From contig NZ_CP020809.1 in NCBI RefSeq assembly GCF_002157835.1, positions 5,208,001 to 5,272,000 on the forward strand: a stretch of DNA of 64,000 bases, in the 5' to 3' direction. Made by a program: the position numbers and the translations under genes. This DNA is from Mycobacterium dioxanotrophicus. Its GTDB lineage: Bacteria > Actinomycetota > Actinomycetes > Mycobacteriales > Mycobacteriaceae. Under the pieces are notes generated by a model. It saw nothing but the letters and a program-made list of their open reading frames with translations, was not told the origin of the DNA and searched no databases. Positions 36,277 through 45,331 of this stretch are shown here, piece by piece (the stretch's first letter is position 1; each line of letters begins with the position of its first letter).

Positions 36277-37806
36277 ATGACGCATCTCAATAAAACATTT
36301 GCCGAACTCGGCGTGCGCGACGAAATCGTGCGCGCTCTCGCCGAGAACGGCATCGTTCATCCGTTTGCCATCCAGGAACTCACCCTGCCGCTGGCGCTCG
36401 CAGGCAGCGATCTGATCGGCCAGGCCCGTACCGGCATGGGCAAGACGTTCGCGTTCGGCGTGCCGCTGCTGCACCGGGTGGCGGGCGACGAGAGCCGCCC
36501 GCTGACCGGCGCGCCGCGCGCCCTGGTCGTCGTGCCCACCCGCGAGCTGTGCCTGCAGGTCTACGACGACCTGGCCGCCGCGTCGAAGTACTTGACCGCG
36601 GATACCGGGACGGCCTCCGAGCGCCCGTTCTCCGTGACGTCCATCTACGGCGGGCGTCCCTACGAACCGCAGATCGAGGCGCTGCGCAAGGGCGTCGACG
36701 TGGTCGTCGGCACGCCGGGCCGGCTGCTCGACCTGGCTCAGCAGGGTCACCTGCAGCTCGGCGGCCTGTCGGTGCTGGTCCTCGACGAGGCCGACGAAAT
36801 GCTCGACCTGGGCTTCCTGCCCGACATCGAGCGCATTCTGCGGCTGACGCCCGACGATCGCCAGTCGATGCTGTTCTCGGCGACCATGCCTGATCCGATC
36901 ATCACGCTGGCCCGCACGTTCATGAACCAGCCGACCCACATCCGTGCCGAGGCCCCGCATTCGGCGGCAACGCACGACACCACCGAACAGTTCGCCTACC
37001 GGGCGCACGCCCTGGACAAGTCGGAACTGGTCAGCCGCATCCTGCAGTCCGCAGGCCGCGGCGCGACGATGATCTTCACCCGCACCAAGCGCACCGCGCA
37101 GAAGGTGTCCGACGAACTCGCCGAGCGTGGGTTCAAGGTCGACGCCGTGCACGGCGACCTGGGCCAGGGCGCGCGGGAGAAGGCCCTGAAGTCGTTCCGC
37201 ACCGGCGCCGTCGACGTGCTGGTGGCCACCGACGTGGCAGCGCGCGGGATCGACATCGACGACGTCACCCACGTCATCAACTACCAGTGCCCCGAGGACG
37301 AGCAGGCCTACGTGCACCGCATCGGGCGCACCGGCCGCGCAGGCAAAACCGGTGTCGCGATCACGCTGGTGGACTGGGACGAGCTGGAGCGCTGGGGAAT
37401 GATCGACAAGGCGCTGAACCTGGGCTGCCCCGATCCTGCCGAGACCTATTCCAGCTCGCCGCACATCTATGAGGAACTGGGCATCCCGACCGATGCCACC
37501 GGCACGGTCGGCAGCCCGCGGCGCTCGGCCGCCAAGCGCGGCGACAAGGGCGAGAAGGCCGACAAGTCGGAGAAGCGCATCTCGTCGGCCGACTCCACCT
37601 CGGAGCGGCCCGCCAGGACCCGCACCCGGCGCCGGACCCGCGCCGGTAAGCCGGCGACCGGGCATCCCGAGGGGGTGACCACCGCGGCCGAGACGGCCGA
37701 GGCCGACGCGCCGGTGTCGGAATCCGACAACGGCGATGCCCCGGCTGCCGCACGGCGTCGCCGCCGGCGTCGCCCCCGCAAGACCGAAGCCGCCAGCGCC
37801 GGCTAG
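36277..37806 (+). CDS. rhlE: RhlE-type DEAD-box RNA helicase
   Basis: 509 residues. Q motif FAELGVRDEI...HPFAIQE, Walker A ARTGMGKT, motif Ia PTRELCLQ, DEAD (VLDEADEMLDLGF), SAT (LFSATMP), and C-terminal VATDVAARGIDIDDV and YVHRIGRTGRAG are all present. The tail (about residues 400-509) is basic and repetitive (lysine- and arginine-rich, ends RRRRRRPRKTEAASAG), likely RNA-binding. An ATP-dependent RNA unwinding factor for ribosome or mRNA turnover. ATG 36277 is chosen on homology; no strong Shine-Dalgarno is visible. Confidence 0.95.
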   Translation: MTHLNKTFAELGVRDEIVRALAENGIVHPFAIQELTLPLALAGSDLIGQARTGMGKTFAFGVPLLHRVAGDESRPLTGAPRALVVVPTRELCLQVYDDLAAASKYLTADTGTASERPFSVTSIYGGRPYEPQIEALRKGVDVVVGTPGRLLDLAQQGHLQLGGLSVLVLDEADEMLDLGFLPDIERILRLTPDDRQSMLFSATMPDPIITLARTFMNQPTHIRAEAPHSAATHDTTEQFAYRAHALDKSELVSRILQSAGRGATMIFTRTKRTAQKVSDELAERGFKVDAVHGDLGQGAREKALKSFRTGAVDVLVATDVAARGIDIDDVTHVINYQCPEDEQAYVHRIGRTGRAGKTGVAITLVDWDELERWGMIDKALNLGCPDPAETYSSSPHIYEELGIPTDATGTVGSPRRSAAKRGDKGEKADKSEKRISSADSTSERPARTRTRRRTRAGKPATGHPEGVTTAAETAEADAPVSESDNGDAPAAARRRRRRRPRKTEAASAG

Positions 37807-37822
37807 CTGACACGCGCCACCT

Positions 37823-39040
37823 ATGGTCAAACCGGAACGTCGCACTCGTGGCGACATGGTGGCGGCTGCCGCAATCGTTGCGGTCATCGCCGTCGTCGCC
37901 GCCCTGATCTGGTGGACCAGCGACGAGCGGGCGACGGTCAGTCGTCCCGCCGCATCGCCGGTCCCCTATCTCACCTCGGCCCGCGAGGTACCGGCCGGGC
38001 TGCAGCAGCTGTGGACCGCGCCGAGTCCCAAGACCACGGTGCCGGTGATCGCCGGCGGGTCTGTGGTGACCGGGGACGGGCACACCGTCACCGGGCGTGA
38101 CCCGGTCAGCGGCGCAACGCTGTGGAGCTACGCCCGTGACCTCGAACTGTGCGGCGTGACCTCGGTGTATCAGTACGCGGTCGCCGTATACCCGGACAGC
38201 CGCGGCTGCGGGCAGGTCAGCACCATCGACGGCAAGACCGGCCGCCGTGGACCCGCCCGCAGCAGCTACTCCGATCCCGAGGTGCGCCTGTCCTCCGACG
38301 GCACCACGGTGCTCTCGGCCGGGGACAGCCGTCTGGAGATGTGGCGCTCGGACATGGTCCGGATGTTGTCCTACGGGTCGCTCGACGCCCGCATCAAACC
38401 CGATGTGCCCGCGTCGCCGGTATGCCGGTTGGTGTCGGCGGCGGCCAGTTCATCGGCGGTGTCGGTGCTCGAATCCTGCCCCAAGCGGGCCGATCTGCGG
38501 CTGACGCTGCTGCGGCCCGCCGACGAGGAGGACCAGCCCGACATCAGGAACGTGGAGCTGCCGGGCGTCGCCGACGATTCGGGTGCCCAGGTGATCGCCG
38601 TGGCGGACACCACCACGGCGATCTACGTGCCGACGCCGAAGCCGACCGTCAACATCGTCGACCGCAACGGCGCCACGATCGCCAGCACGCTGCTCCCCGG
38701 CCCGCCGAGCCCGCAGGCCACCGCCAGTCGCACCGGGGACCTGGTCACCTGGTGGACGGGCAATTCGGTGTTGGTGTTCGACGCCAACGGGCTGCGCTAC
38801 AAATACACCGTCAGCCCCGCGGGCGCAGCCAACCCGGTCGGACCTGCCACGGAGATGGCCGGGCGCCTGCTGGTCCCGGTCAGCGACGGTTACGACGTCT
38901 TCGATCCCGTCACCGGTGCCGGGGAACGACACATCGCGCTGGTCCGCCAACCGAGTCCCCTGCCGGTGGTACCCGCGGTGGCCGGGTCGACCTTGCTGGA
39001 GCAGCGCGGCGACGAACTCGTCGCGCTCGGCCCGGCGTAA
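37823..39040 (+). CDS. Membrane-anchored PQQ-like beta-propeller protein (Rv3212 homologue)
   Basis: 405 residues. One N-terminal transmembrane helix (MVAAAAIVAVIAVVAALIWW) places the rest outside the membrane. The body has repeated GATLWSY / VTGRDPVSG type strands of a PQQ-like beta-propeller, with four cysteines likely disulfide-linked. No enzymatic residues recognised. It follows rhlE (16 bp) on the same strand, probably co-transcribed, and converges on the PP2C gene. Confidence 0.85.
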   Translation: MVKPERRTRGDMVAAAAIVAVIAVVAALIWWTSDERATVSRPAASPVPYLTSAREVPAGLQQLWTAPSPKTTVPVIAGGSVVTGDGHTVTGRDPVSGATLWSYARDLELCGVTSVYQYAVAVYPDSRGCGQVSTIDGKTGRRGPARSSYSDPEVRLSSDGTTVLSAGDSRLEMWRSDMVRMLSYGSLDARIKPDVPASPVCRLVSAAASSSAVSVLESCPKRADLRLTLLRPADEEDQPDIRNVELPGVADDSGAQVIAVADTTTAIYVPTPKPTVNIVDRNGATIASTLLPGPPSPQATASRTGDLVTWWTGNSVLVFDANGLRYKYTVSPAGAANPVGPATEMAGRLLVPVSDGYDVFDPVTGAGERHIALVRQPSPLPVVPAVAGSTLLEQRGDELVALGPA

Positions 39041-39055
39041 CGAAGCGGCCGCCGG

Positions 39056-39757
39056 TCAACCGAGGTCGATGACGATGACGCTGGTGTTGTCGCTGCCCCC
39101 GGCGTTGTTGGCCACCTCGATCAGCTGCCGGACCGCCGTCTCGGGCTCCGTCGCGGTGGCCGCATCGGCGATGGCGGACTCGTCCGCCGCGGCGAACAGC
39201 CCGTCACTGCTGATCAGCAGGCGATCGCCGGGCCGGCAATCGAGGTCGGCGACGTCGACGCGGATCACCGACCCGATGCCCAGCGCACGGGTCAGCAGAT
39301 GGCGCTGAGGGTGGAACCGGGCTTCCTCGCGGGTGATCTCCCCGGCCTGCACCAACTCACCGGCCACACTGTGATCGGCTGTGAGCTGTTCCATGCGGCC
39401 GTCGCGGATGCGGTACAGCGGTGAGTCGCCGATGTTGACGACCATCGGTCCGCCCTGTTCGTCGTCGAACATCGCGACCGCGGTCAGCGTGCATCCCGAG
39501 CTGGCACCGTCCGACGTGACATGCGTGCACACCTGCTCGTTGGCCCGGCGCACCGCGGCCAGCAGCCCGTCGCGGTGGGGTGCGGCCAGGAAACCGGCCC
39601 GCAGGGTGTCGAGGGCCAGCCTGCTGGCCTGGTCGCCGACCACGCCGAAGCCGTCGGCGATCGCGTAGAGCGCTCCCTCGACCAGCACCGCGTCCTGGTT
39701 ACTGACCCGGACCGGGCCCTGATCGGTGGCCGTCGCGGCCGCGAGCACTCTCGCCAT
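39056..39757 (-). CDS. PP2C-family Ser/Thr protein phosphatase
   Basis: 233 residues. PP2C metal-binding and catalytic motifs: DQGPVRVSNQDA, AIADGFGVVGDQAS, VVNIGDSPLYRI, DRLLISSDGLF and GGSDNTSVIVI. Compared with PstP there is no transmembrane or extracellular part, so it is cytoplasmic. It starts 9 bp after the ParA-like gene, strongly suggesting co-translation with it. I do not recall a PP2C at this position in M. tuberculosis. Confidence 0.92.
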   Translation of the reverse strand: MARVLAAATATDQGPVRVSNQDAVLVEGALYAIADGFGVVGDQASRLALDTLRAGFLAAPHRDGLLAAVRRANEQVCTHVTSDGASSGCTLTAVAMFDDEQGGPMVVNIGDSPLYRIRDGRMEQLTADHSVAGELVQAGEITREEARFHPQRHLLTRALGIGSVIRVDVADLDCRPGDRLLISSDGLFAAADESAIADAATATEPETAVRQLIEVANNAGGSDNTSVIVIDLG

Positions 39758-39766
39758 GAGGACCGG

Positions 39767-40573
39767 CTACACCACCTCGGGAGTGAAGGTGGCCATCGCT
39801 TTCCCGGACTTCCAGTACTTGCGCAGCGCCTCGGCCAACTCCCGATAGGCCTCGGCGCCCTTGTTCTTACGGCCGGCCAGCACTGAGGCACCCGACGCGG
39901 TCGCCTCGGCGAACCGCACGGTGCGCGGAATCGGCGGCGCCAGTACCGGCAACTGGTAGCGGTCGGCCACGTCGAGGAGCACGTCGCGGCTGTGGGTGGT
40001 GCGCGAATCGTAGAGCGTGGGCAGGGCGCCCAGCAGGGTCAGATCGGAGTTGGTGATCTGCTGGACATCGGTGATGGTGCGCAGGAACTGCCCGACACCG
40101 CGGTGCGCCAGCGTCTCGCACTGCAGCGGAACGATCACCTCGTCGGCAGCGGTCAGCCCGTTGAGGGTCAGCACGCCCAGCGACGGCGGGCAGTCGATGA
40201 TCACCACATCAAACTGCTCGGCCACCTTGGCCAGGGCCCGTTTGAGCGCATATTCGCGGCCGGCTCGCATCAACAGCATGGCCTCGGCGCCCGCCAGGTC
40301 GATGTTGGCGGGCAACAGCGTCATGCCTTCGTCGGTCTGCACCAGCGCCGCGTCCGGCTCGACCTCCCCGAGCAGCACCTCGTGCACCGACACCGGAAGC
40401 TTGTCGGGATCCTGGCCAAGCGAGAACGTCAAACATCCCTGCGGGTCCAGGTCGACCAGCAGCACGCGCTGACCGAGTTCGACCATCGCCGCTCCCAACG
40501 ACGCCACCGTCGTCGTCTTCGCTACCCCACCCTTTTGATTGGCGACCGCTAGTACCCGCGTCACGCCTTCCAT
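39767..40573 (-). CDS. ParA/Soj-family ATPase (Rv3213c homologue)
   Basis: 268 residues. Deviant Walker A NQKGGVAKTTTVASLG, Walker A' LLVDLDPQGC, Walker B VVIIDCPPSLG. Chromosome/plasmid-partition-type ATPase that would bind DNA or membrane in the ATP form. No ParB is adjacent, so it is an orphan ParA, not the ori-linked one. GTG 40561 (VTRVLAVANQ) is an alternative start closer to the orthologue. Operon with PP2C. Confidence 0.93.
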   Translation of the reverse strand: MEGVTRVLAVANQKGGVAKTTTVASLGAAMVELGQRVLLVDLDPQGCLTFSLGQDPDKLPVSVHEVLLGEVEPDAALVQTDEGMTLLPANIDLAGAEAMLLMRAGREYALKRALAKVAEQFDVVIIDCPPSLGVLTLNGLTAADEVIVPLQCETLAHRGVGQFLRTITDVQQITNSDLTLLGALPTLYDSRTTHSRDVLLDVADRYQLPVLAPPIPRTVRFAEATASGASVLAGRKNKGAEAYRELAEALRKYWKSGKAMATFTPEVV

Positions 40574-40622
40574 CCAAGCACGCTCCCGGCGGGTGCCGTC
40601 GGACGTGCGGCAGAATCGCCGT

Positions 40623-41237
40623 ATGACCGCCCCACAGCACCGACTTATGCTGCTCCGTCACGGCGAGACCGAATGGTCCAAATCAGGTCAACACACCGGC
40701 CGCACCGATCTCGATCTCACCGATACCGGACGAGAGCAGGCCAAGTCGGCAGCCGCGGTGCTGGCCGATCTGCAGTTGCAGGACCCGGTCGTGATCTGCA
40801 GCCCGCGGCGTCGCGCGCTGGAGACGGCCGAATTGGCCGGCCTGACCATCGACGAGGTGTCTGGACTGCTCGCCGAATGGGATTACGGCGAGTACGAGGG
40901 CCTGACTCCGCAGCAGATCCATGCGATGGTGCCGGACTGGACGGTGTGGACGCATGGCGGCCCCGGTGGGGAAAGCCCGGCCGACGTCACTGCCCGCGCG
41001 GACCAGGCGATCGAGCTGGCGTTGGGATACCTCGAAACCCGGGACGTCGTCTTCGTCGGGCACGGTCATTTCTCCCGGTCGGTGCTGGTCCGCTGGGTCG
41101 AGCTGCCGATAGCCGAGGGTATCCGCTTCATGATGGACACGGCCTCGGTCGCGGTATGCGGTTTCAAAGACGGTAGGCGGCAGCTCAATGCGCTCGGTCT
41201 CAGCGGCCGCACCAATCCGTGCCTGCCGTCGCACTGA
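40623..41237 (+). CDS. gpm2: Histidine (acid) phosphatase annotated Gpm2 (Rv3214 homologue)
   Basis: 204 residues. LMLLRHGETEWSKSGQHTGR gives the RHG phosphohistidine motif; ADVTARADQAIE and FVGHGHFSR supply the second histidine. The M. tuberculosis enzyme was named phosphoglycerate mutase 2 but structure work identified an acid phosphatase. ATG 40623 begins after the divergent ParA promoter; the last 19 bp overlap the entC start. Confidence 0.92.
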   Translation: MTAPQHRLMLLRHGETEWSKSGQHTGRTDLDLTDTGREQAKSAAAVLADLQLQDPVVICSPRRRALETAELAGLTIDEVSGLLAEWDYGEYEGLTPQQIHAMVPDWTVWTHGGPGGESPADVTARADQAIELALGYLETRDVVFVGHGHFSRSVLVRWVELPIAEGIRFMMDTASVAVCGFKDGRRQLNALGLSGRTNPCLPSH

Positions 41238-42322
41238 ACCCGGGGTTCGTGCTGGCCGGGCCGTCGGGGGCGCTGGTCACCGAGGGCGTGCGGACCGGTT
41301 ATTCGCGGATTCCCGACGCGCAATCGGCACTGCGCTCCGGTGCGGCGTCAATCATTGTGGGCGCGTTGCCCTTTGACACCACACAACCGGCCGCTCTGCA
41401 GGAACCGATGACGGTCCACCGCGCCGAGGCACTGCCCGACTGGCCGGCCGGGCCGACGCCTTCGGTGACGTCGCGCGAGACCCTGCCCGCCAGTGGGGTG
41501 CACCGCGACCGGGTGGCCGAGGCGGTGGCGCGCCTGCGGGATCCGGACACTGCGCTGGACAAGGTGGTGCTGGCCCGGGCGCTGCGGCTCACCGCGGACG
41601 GCGCATGGGACCCGCGCGCCGTGCTGCGCAGGTTGGCCGACGCCGATCCGGCCGCCACGGTGTACCTCGCGGACCTGTCGCCCGCCGGCCCGCGATACAC
41701 CGGAACCGTTTTGGTGGGAGCCAGCCCCGAACTGCTGGTCGCCCGCCGGGGCGACACGGTGATCTGCCAGCCGTTCGCCGGTTCGGCGCCACGGTCGGCC
41801 GATCCGGCCACCGACCGCGCCAACGCCGACGCGCTGGCAGCGTCGGCGAAGAACCGCCACGAGCACCAACTGGTCGTCGACGTCATGCGCAAGGCCCTCG
41901 ATCCGCTGTGCGTGGACCTGCAGATCGCCGCCGAACCCGAATTGCACGGCACGGACGCCCTGTGGCACCTGAGCACCCCGATGCGCGGGCGGTTGCGCGG
42001 AAAAGACATCACCGCAATCGATCTCGCGCTCGCCCTGCACCCCACCCCCGCCGTGGGCGGGGTTCCCACCGACACAGCCGCCACGCTGATCGGCGAGTTG
42101 GAGGGCGACCGCGGGTTCTACGCGGGGGCGGTGGGTTGGTGCGACGCCGATGGCGACGGTCGCTGGGTGGTGTCGATCCGGTGTGCCGTGCTGTCCGCGG
42201 ACCGCCGGGAGGCGCTGGCCCACGCCGGCGGCGGCATCGTCGCCGAATCCGACCCGGACGACGAAGTCGACGAGACCACAACGAAATTCCGGACCATCCT
42301 GAAAGGACTGGGGGCAGCATGA
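41219..42322 (+). CDS. entC: Isochorismate synthase EntC (menaquinone/siderophore branch)
   Basis: 367 residues from GTG 41219, inside the end of gpm2. Chorismate-utilising family motifs: LDKVVLARALRL, GTVLVGASPELL, FAGSAPRSADPATDRANA, KNRHEHQLVVD, HLSTPMRGRL, HPTPAVGGVPT and the metal-binding EGDRGFYAGAVGWCDADGDG. Converts chorismate to isochorismate in the cytoplasm, likely for menaquinone; salicylate for mycobactin is made by MbtI, which is not here. Overlaps the GNAT gene by 4 bp. Confidence 0.92.
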   Translation: MPAVALNPGFVLAGPSGALVTEGVRTGYSRIPDAQSALRSGAASIIVGALPFDTTQPAALQEPMTVHRAEALPDWPAGPTPSVTSRETLPASGVHRDRVAEAVARLRDPDTALDKVVLARALRLTADGAWDPRAVLRRLADADPAATVYLADLSPAGPRYTGTVLVGASPELLVARRGDTVICQPFAGSAPRSADPATDRANADALAASAKNRHEHQLVVDVMRKALDPLCVDLQIAAEPELHGTDALWHLSTPMRGRLRGKDITAIDLALALHPTPAVGGVPTDTAATLIGELEGDRGFYAGAVGWCDADGDGRWVVSIRCAVLSADRREALAHAGGGIVAESDPDDEVDETTTKFRTILKGLGAA

Positions 42323-42804
42323 CCGAAGTGATCCGACGGGTACGCCCCGGCGACGAGATCGAGATCGCCGCGATGGTCCGCGAACTCGCCGAGTTCGAGA
42401 AGGCGCTCGACGAGTGCACCGTCACCGAAACCCAGTTGCACACCGCGCTTTTCGCCGAGAAGCCGGTTGCCTACGGGCACATCGTCGAGATCGACGGCGA
42501 GGTGGCCGCCACCGCGGTGTGGTTCCTCAACTTCTCCACCTGGGACGGGGTCGCCGGGATCTATTTGGAAGACCTCTACGTACGGCCCGCGTTCCGGCGT
42601 CGCGGGCTGGCCCGAAAGTTGTTGGCCACCTTGGCAGCCGAGTGCGTGGAGAACGGCTACTCCCGGCTCACCTGGGCCGTGCTGAACTGGAACGTCAACG
42701 CCATCGCACTGTACGACGCCGTCGGCGGCAAACCGCAGACCGAATGGACCACCTACCGCGTGTCAGGACCCGAACTCACCGCGTTGGCCGGCGAGCAGGC
42801 CTGA
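42319..42804 (+). CDS. GNAT-family N-acetyltransferase, spermidine/diamine type (Rv3216 homologue)
   Basis: 161 residues starting at ATG that overlaps the entC stop (ATGA). IYLEDLYVRPAFRRRGLARK is the acetyl-CoA binding loop and AVLNWNVNAIALYDAVGGKP the GNAT C-terminal part; both resemble SAT1-type diamine acetyltransferases. Substrate unknown. Last gene of the gpm2-entC operon before the accessory catabolic region. Confidence 0.9.
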   Translation: MTEVIRRVRPGDEIEIAAMVRELAEFEKALDECTVTETQLHTALFAEKPVAYGHIVEIDGEVAATAVWFLNFSTWDGVAGIYLEDLYVRPAFRRRGLARKLLATLAAECVENGYSRLTWAVLNWNVNAIALYDAVGGKPQTEWTTYRVSGPELTALAGEQA

Positions 42805-42845
42805 CACGCCCCTAGCTCCTCGCCCTGGCTTTTCACACGCGTAGG

Positions 42846-42868
42846 ACTTATCAGGTTGTCTGATAAGT
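42846..42868. promoter_or_regulatory. Operator 1 for the GntR module (ACTTATCAG-GTTGT-CTGATAAGT)
   Basis: Perfect 9-bp inverted arms around GTTGT, about 55 bp upstream of the amidase start. The same core NTCAG-NTTNT-CTGAN occurs at 45109-45125 and 45209-45229, near the gntR start and upstream of the permease operon. Palindromes of this kind are typical targets of FCD-type GntR regulators. Confidence 0.75.
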
Positions 42869-42921
42869 TGTAGGCTCCATCAGGCAGGCCTGCTTCAAGC
42901 AACCCGTGGAAAGTGAGGGCC

Positions 42922-44358
42922 ATGTCCGATTACGAAGATCTGTGCTGGATGCCTGCGGTCGAGTTGTCCAGCAGAATTGCCGCGCGTGAGGTCACCCCGC
43001 TCGATGTGGCCGAGGCCGTGCTGCGCCGGATGTCCGACGTCAACCCCACGCTCAACGCGTTCGTCTACCACAACCCCGACCAGGTGATGGCCGACGCCAA
43101 GGCGCTCACCGAGCAGCTCGCGGGCGGGCAAGCCGTATCGCCGCTGCACGGCATCCCGTTCAGCCTCAAAGAGGTGTGCGCCGTGGCGGGTACCCCGGCG
43201 ACCTCCGGGATCGTCGCATTCAAGGATGCCGTGGCCCAGCACGACGAACCGGTGACCGCACGATTGAAGTCGGCGGGTGGCCTGTTCCTCGGCAAGACCA
43301 ATCCAGCTGAGGGCGGGTACAAGGCCAACTCCTCCAACCATCTCTACGGCACGACCCACAACCCCTGGCGGCACGGCATGACCGCAGGGGGATCCAGCAG
43401 CGGCGCGGGCGCAGCCGTCGCAGCGGGGATCGGGCAGCTGGCGCAGGGCACGGACGGCGGTGGGTCGGTACGCATTCCGGCCGCACTCAACGGGGTTGTC
43501 GGGTTCAAACCGGCCCTGGGCCGGATCCCGCAGACCCGGCTTGCCGGTCGGTTCCACACCTTCGCCTACCACGGTCCGATCACCCGCACGGTGGCCGACA
43601 CCGCGCTGATGCTCAACACGATGGCGGGATTCGACCCGGCCGATCCGCTTTCGCTGCCGTCGGACGGCGTCGACTACGTCGCGGCGCTGAACCAGGACAT
43701 CGCCGGTGCGCGCATCGCCTGGTCGCCGGATCTGGGATACGCCAGCGTCGACCCCGAGATCAACGACATCTGCCGCCGCGCGGTCTCGGCCTTCACCGAA
43801 TTGGGTTGCGTTGTCGAAGAAGCCGATCCGGGCTGGGACAACCCTGAACAGACCATGTGGGAAGGCGTCTGGGCCCCGGTCTACTCGTCGATGCTCGACG
43901 CGGCGGACTGGGATGCAGAGGCCGGCCGGGTCGACGAACAACTCGTCGAAGTGATGAGGGCGGGCGCACGACTGGGCGCACGCGACATCCAGCGAGCCGA
44001 CGCCGCACGTGGTCGCATGGTCGATCAGATGACGGCGTTCATGCGTGACTTCGACTACCTTGTCACGCCTGTCACCACCCAACCGACGTTCGCCGCCGAC
44101 CGGTTCTGCCCCGACAGCTTGTCGGATGCCCCACTGCCGCATCAGGTCATGGGCTGGCTGCTCACCTATCCCTTCAACATGACGACCAATCCGGCGATCT
44201 CGGTGCCCGCGGGATTCACGGCCGCGGGCATGCCCGTCGGGCTGCAGATCGTCGGCGGGCTGAGGGCCGACGCCGCGGTACTCCAAGCGGCGGCCGCTTT
44301 CGAGCGCATACGGCCCTGGTCGCAGCACCGACCGGATGTGCTTGCCGCCCAAGGCTAG
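42922..44358 (+). CDS. Amidase (amidase-signature family)
   Basis: 478 residues from ATG 42922; GTG 42913 in frame is possible. Ser-cisSer-Lys triad: Lys in GIPFSLKEVCAV, glycine/serine-rich loop MTAGGSSSGAGAAVAAG followed by GTDGGGSVRIPAALNGVVGFKPALG. It hydrolyses a carboxylic amide to acid and ammonia or amine in the cytoplasm. It is convergent with, and probably controlled by, the GntR gene just downstream, and belongs to the same inferred regulon as the permease operon at 45332. Confidence 0.92.
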   Translation: MSDYEDLCWMPAVELSSRIAAREVTPLDVAEAVLRRMSDVNPTLNAFVYHNPDQVMADAKALTEQLAGGQAVSPLHGIPFSLKEVCAVAGTPATSGIVAFKDAVAQHDEPVTARLKSAGGLFLGKTNPAEGGYKANSSNHLYGTTHNPWRHGMTAGGSSSGAGAAVAAGIGQLAQGTDGGGSVRIPAALNGVVGFKPALGRIPQTRLAGRFHTFAYHGPITRTVADTALMLNTMAGFDPADPLSLPSDGVDYVAALNQDIAGARIAWSPDLGYASVDPEINDICRRAVSAFTELGCVVEEADPGWDNPEQTMWEGVWAPVYSSMLDAADWDAEAGRVDEQLVEVMRAGARLGARDIQRADAARGRMVDQMTAFMRDFDYLVTPVTTQPTFAADRFCPDSLSDAPLPHQVMGWLLTYPFNMTTNPAISVPAGFTAAGMPVGLQIVGGLRADAAVLQAAAAFERIRPWSQHRPDVLAAQG

Positions 44359-44366
44359 CCAGATTT

Positions 44367-44398
44367 GGTGTGGCCGCTGCCCAGGCGGCGGCCACACC
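44367..44398. terminator. Bidirectional hairpin between amidase and gntR
   Basis: GGTGTGGCCGC and GCGGCCACACC form an 11-bp perfect stem around a 10-nt loop between the two convergent stop codons. Confidence 0.8.
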
Positions 44399-44402
44399 GG
44401 TA

Positions 44403-45098
44403 TCAGTCGGCCGCGACGGCAGCTTGTTCGTTACCCCGGCGGTCGGATTCAAGCTGCTCGAGCATGACAGCCGCAGCCCTGACCGGGTCGCGCTGACGGA
44501 TCGCCTCCATGATGCCCGAATGCGCGTCCTGGTCGTGGCGATGCCGGTCGTCCGGAGACATTCGCAGCATGTCGAGCATCGCCGACCGGATCCTCGGCGC
44601 GAAGGATTCGAACAGCTCCGAGAGCACCGGATTGTGCGCCGCGCGCACGATCGCGCGATGAAACTCGATGTCCGCATCCACCAGCGTGTCATCCGATCGA
44701 CCGCCCTCGGCCTCGGCCCGACTCTTCAGCGTCGTCCTGAGCCGGGTCAGATCCCTGGAATCCCTACGGCCGGCTGCCAACTCAGCCGCCTTCACCTCGA
44801 TGGCCTCCCGAACTTCGAGGACATCGTCGATGTCGGCCCGGCGCAGGACCGCCTCCCACTCCTCGGATCGCTCGAGTGCGATGACGAACACCCCTGAGCC
44901 CTGACGGGCCTCGACCAGCCCCAGACCGCGCAGCTGCTTGACGGCTTCGCGCACAGTGGATCTGCCCACGCCGAGTTCGGCGGCCAGAGCCGACTCGGCG
45001 GGCAGCTTGGCTCCGATTTCCCATTCACCCGCCGTGATACGCGCCGCGATCTGGTCGGCCGCCTGCTCTACGAGCGAGAACCTCCGAAGTTCTGCCAT
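44403..45098 (-). CDS. GntR-family regulator, FadR/FCD type
   Basis: 231 residues. Winged helix: KLPAESALAAELGVGRSTVR followed by EAVKQLRGLGLVEARQGSGVFV. The FCD ligand domain carries DADIEFHRAIVRAAHNPVLS and the histidines HRHDQDAHSGIMEAI that bind a metal in this subfamily, used to sense carboxylates. The upstream region has one operator copy 11 bp before the start, indicating autoregulation. Faces the permease operon; convergent with the amidase. Confidence 0.92.
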   Translation of the reverse strand: MAELRRFSLVEQAADQIAARITAGEWEIGAKLPAESALAAELGVGRSTVREAVKQLRGLGLVEARQGSGVFVIALERSEEWEAVLRRADIDDVLEVREAIEVKAAELAAGRRDSRDLTRLRTTLKSRAEAEGGRSDDTLVDADIEFHRAIVRAAHNPVLSELFESFAPRIRSAMLDMLRMSPDDRHRHDQDAHSGIMEAIRQRDPVRAAAVMLEQLESDRRGNEQAAVAAD

Positions 45099-45108
45099 GG
45101 CGAAACGC

Positions 45109-45125
45109 TATCAGCTTGTCTGATG
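45109..45125. promoter_or_regulatory. Operator 2 for the GntR module (ATCAG-CTTGT-CTGAT)
   Basis: TATCAGCTTGTCTGATG, 11 bp upstream of the gntR start. Shares the TCAG-(5 bp)-CTGA core of operator 1, suggesting autoregulation. Confidence 0.7.
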
Positions 45126-45208
45126 TGTCCGACCGCAACCGGACCGAACCATTCACGTGAGCCAACCATCACCGTTCCCCAAGAAGTCGACTGAATCACA
45201 CGCACCCT

Positions 45209-45229
45209 CTTGTCAGGTTATCTGATGAC
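45209..45229. promoter_or_regulatory. Operator 3 for the GntR module (GTCAG-GTTAT-CTGAT)
   Basis: CTTGTCAGGTTATCTGATGAC, about 100 bp upstream of the permease start. Core matches operator 1 (TCAGGTTNTCTGA) and implies the permease operon is under the same regulator. Confidence 0.7.
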
Positions 45230-45331
45230 TTATACGCTGCTGTCAGCCGTCGAAGCGGCTTCCTCTCCGGCCCGCGACCGCGACAGCGCCTGGGCCGCAG
45301 ACCCTTTCCCCACCCAAGAAAGTTGGCCAGC

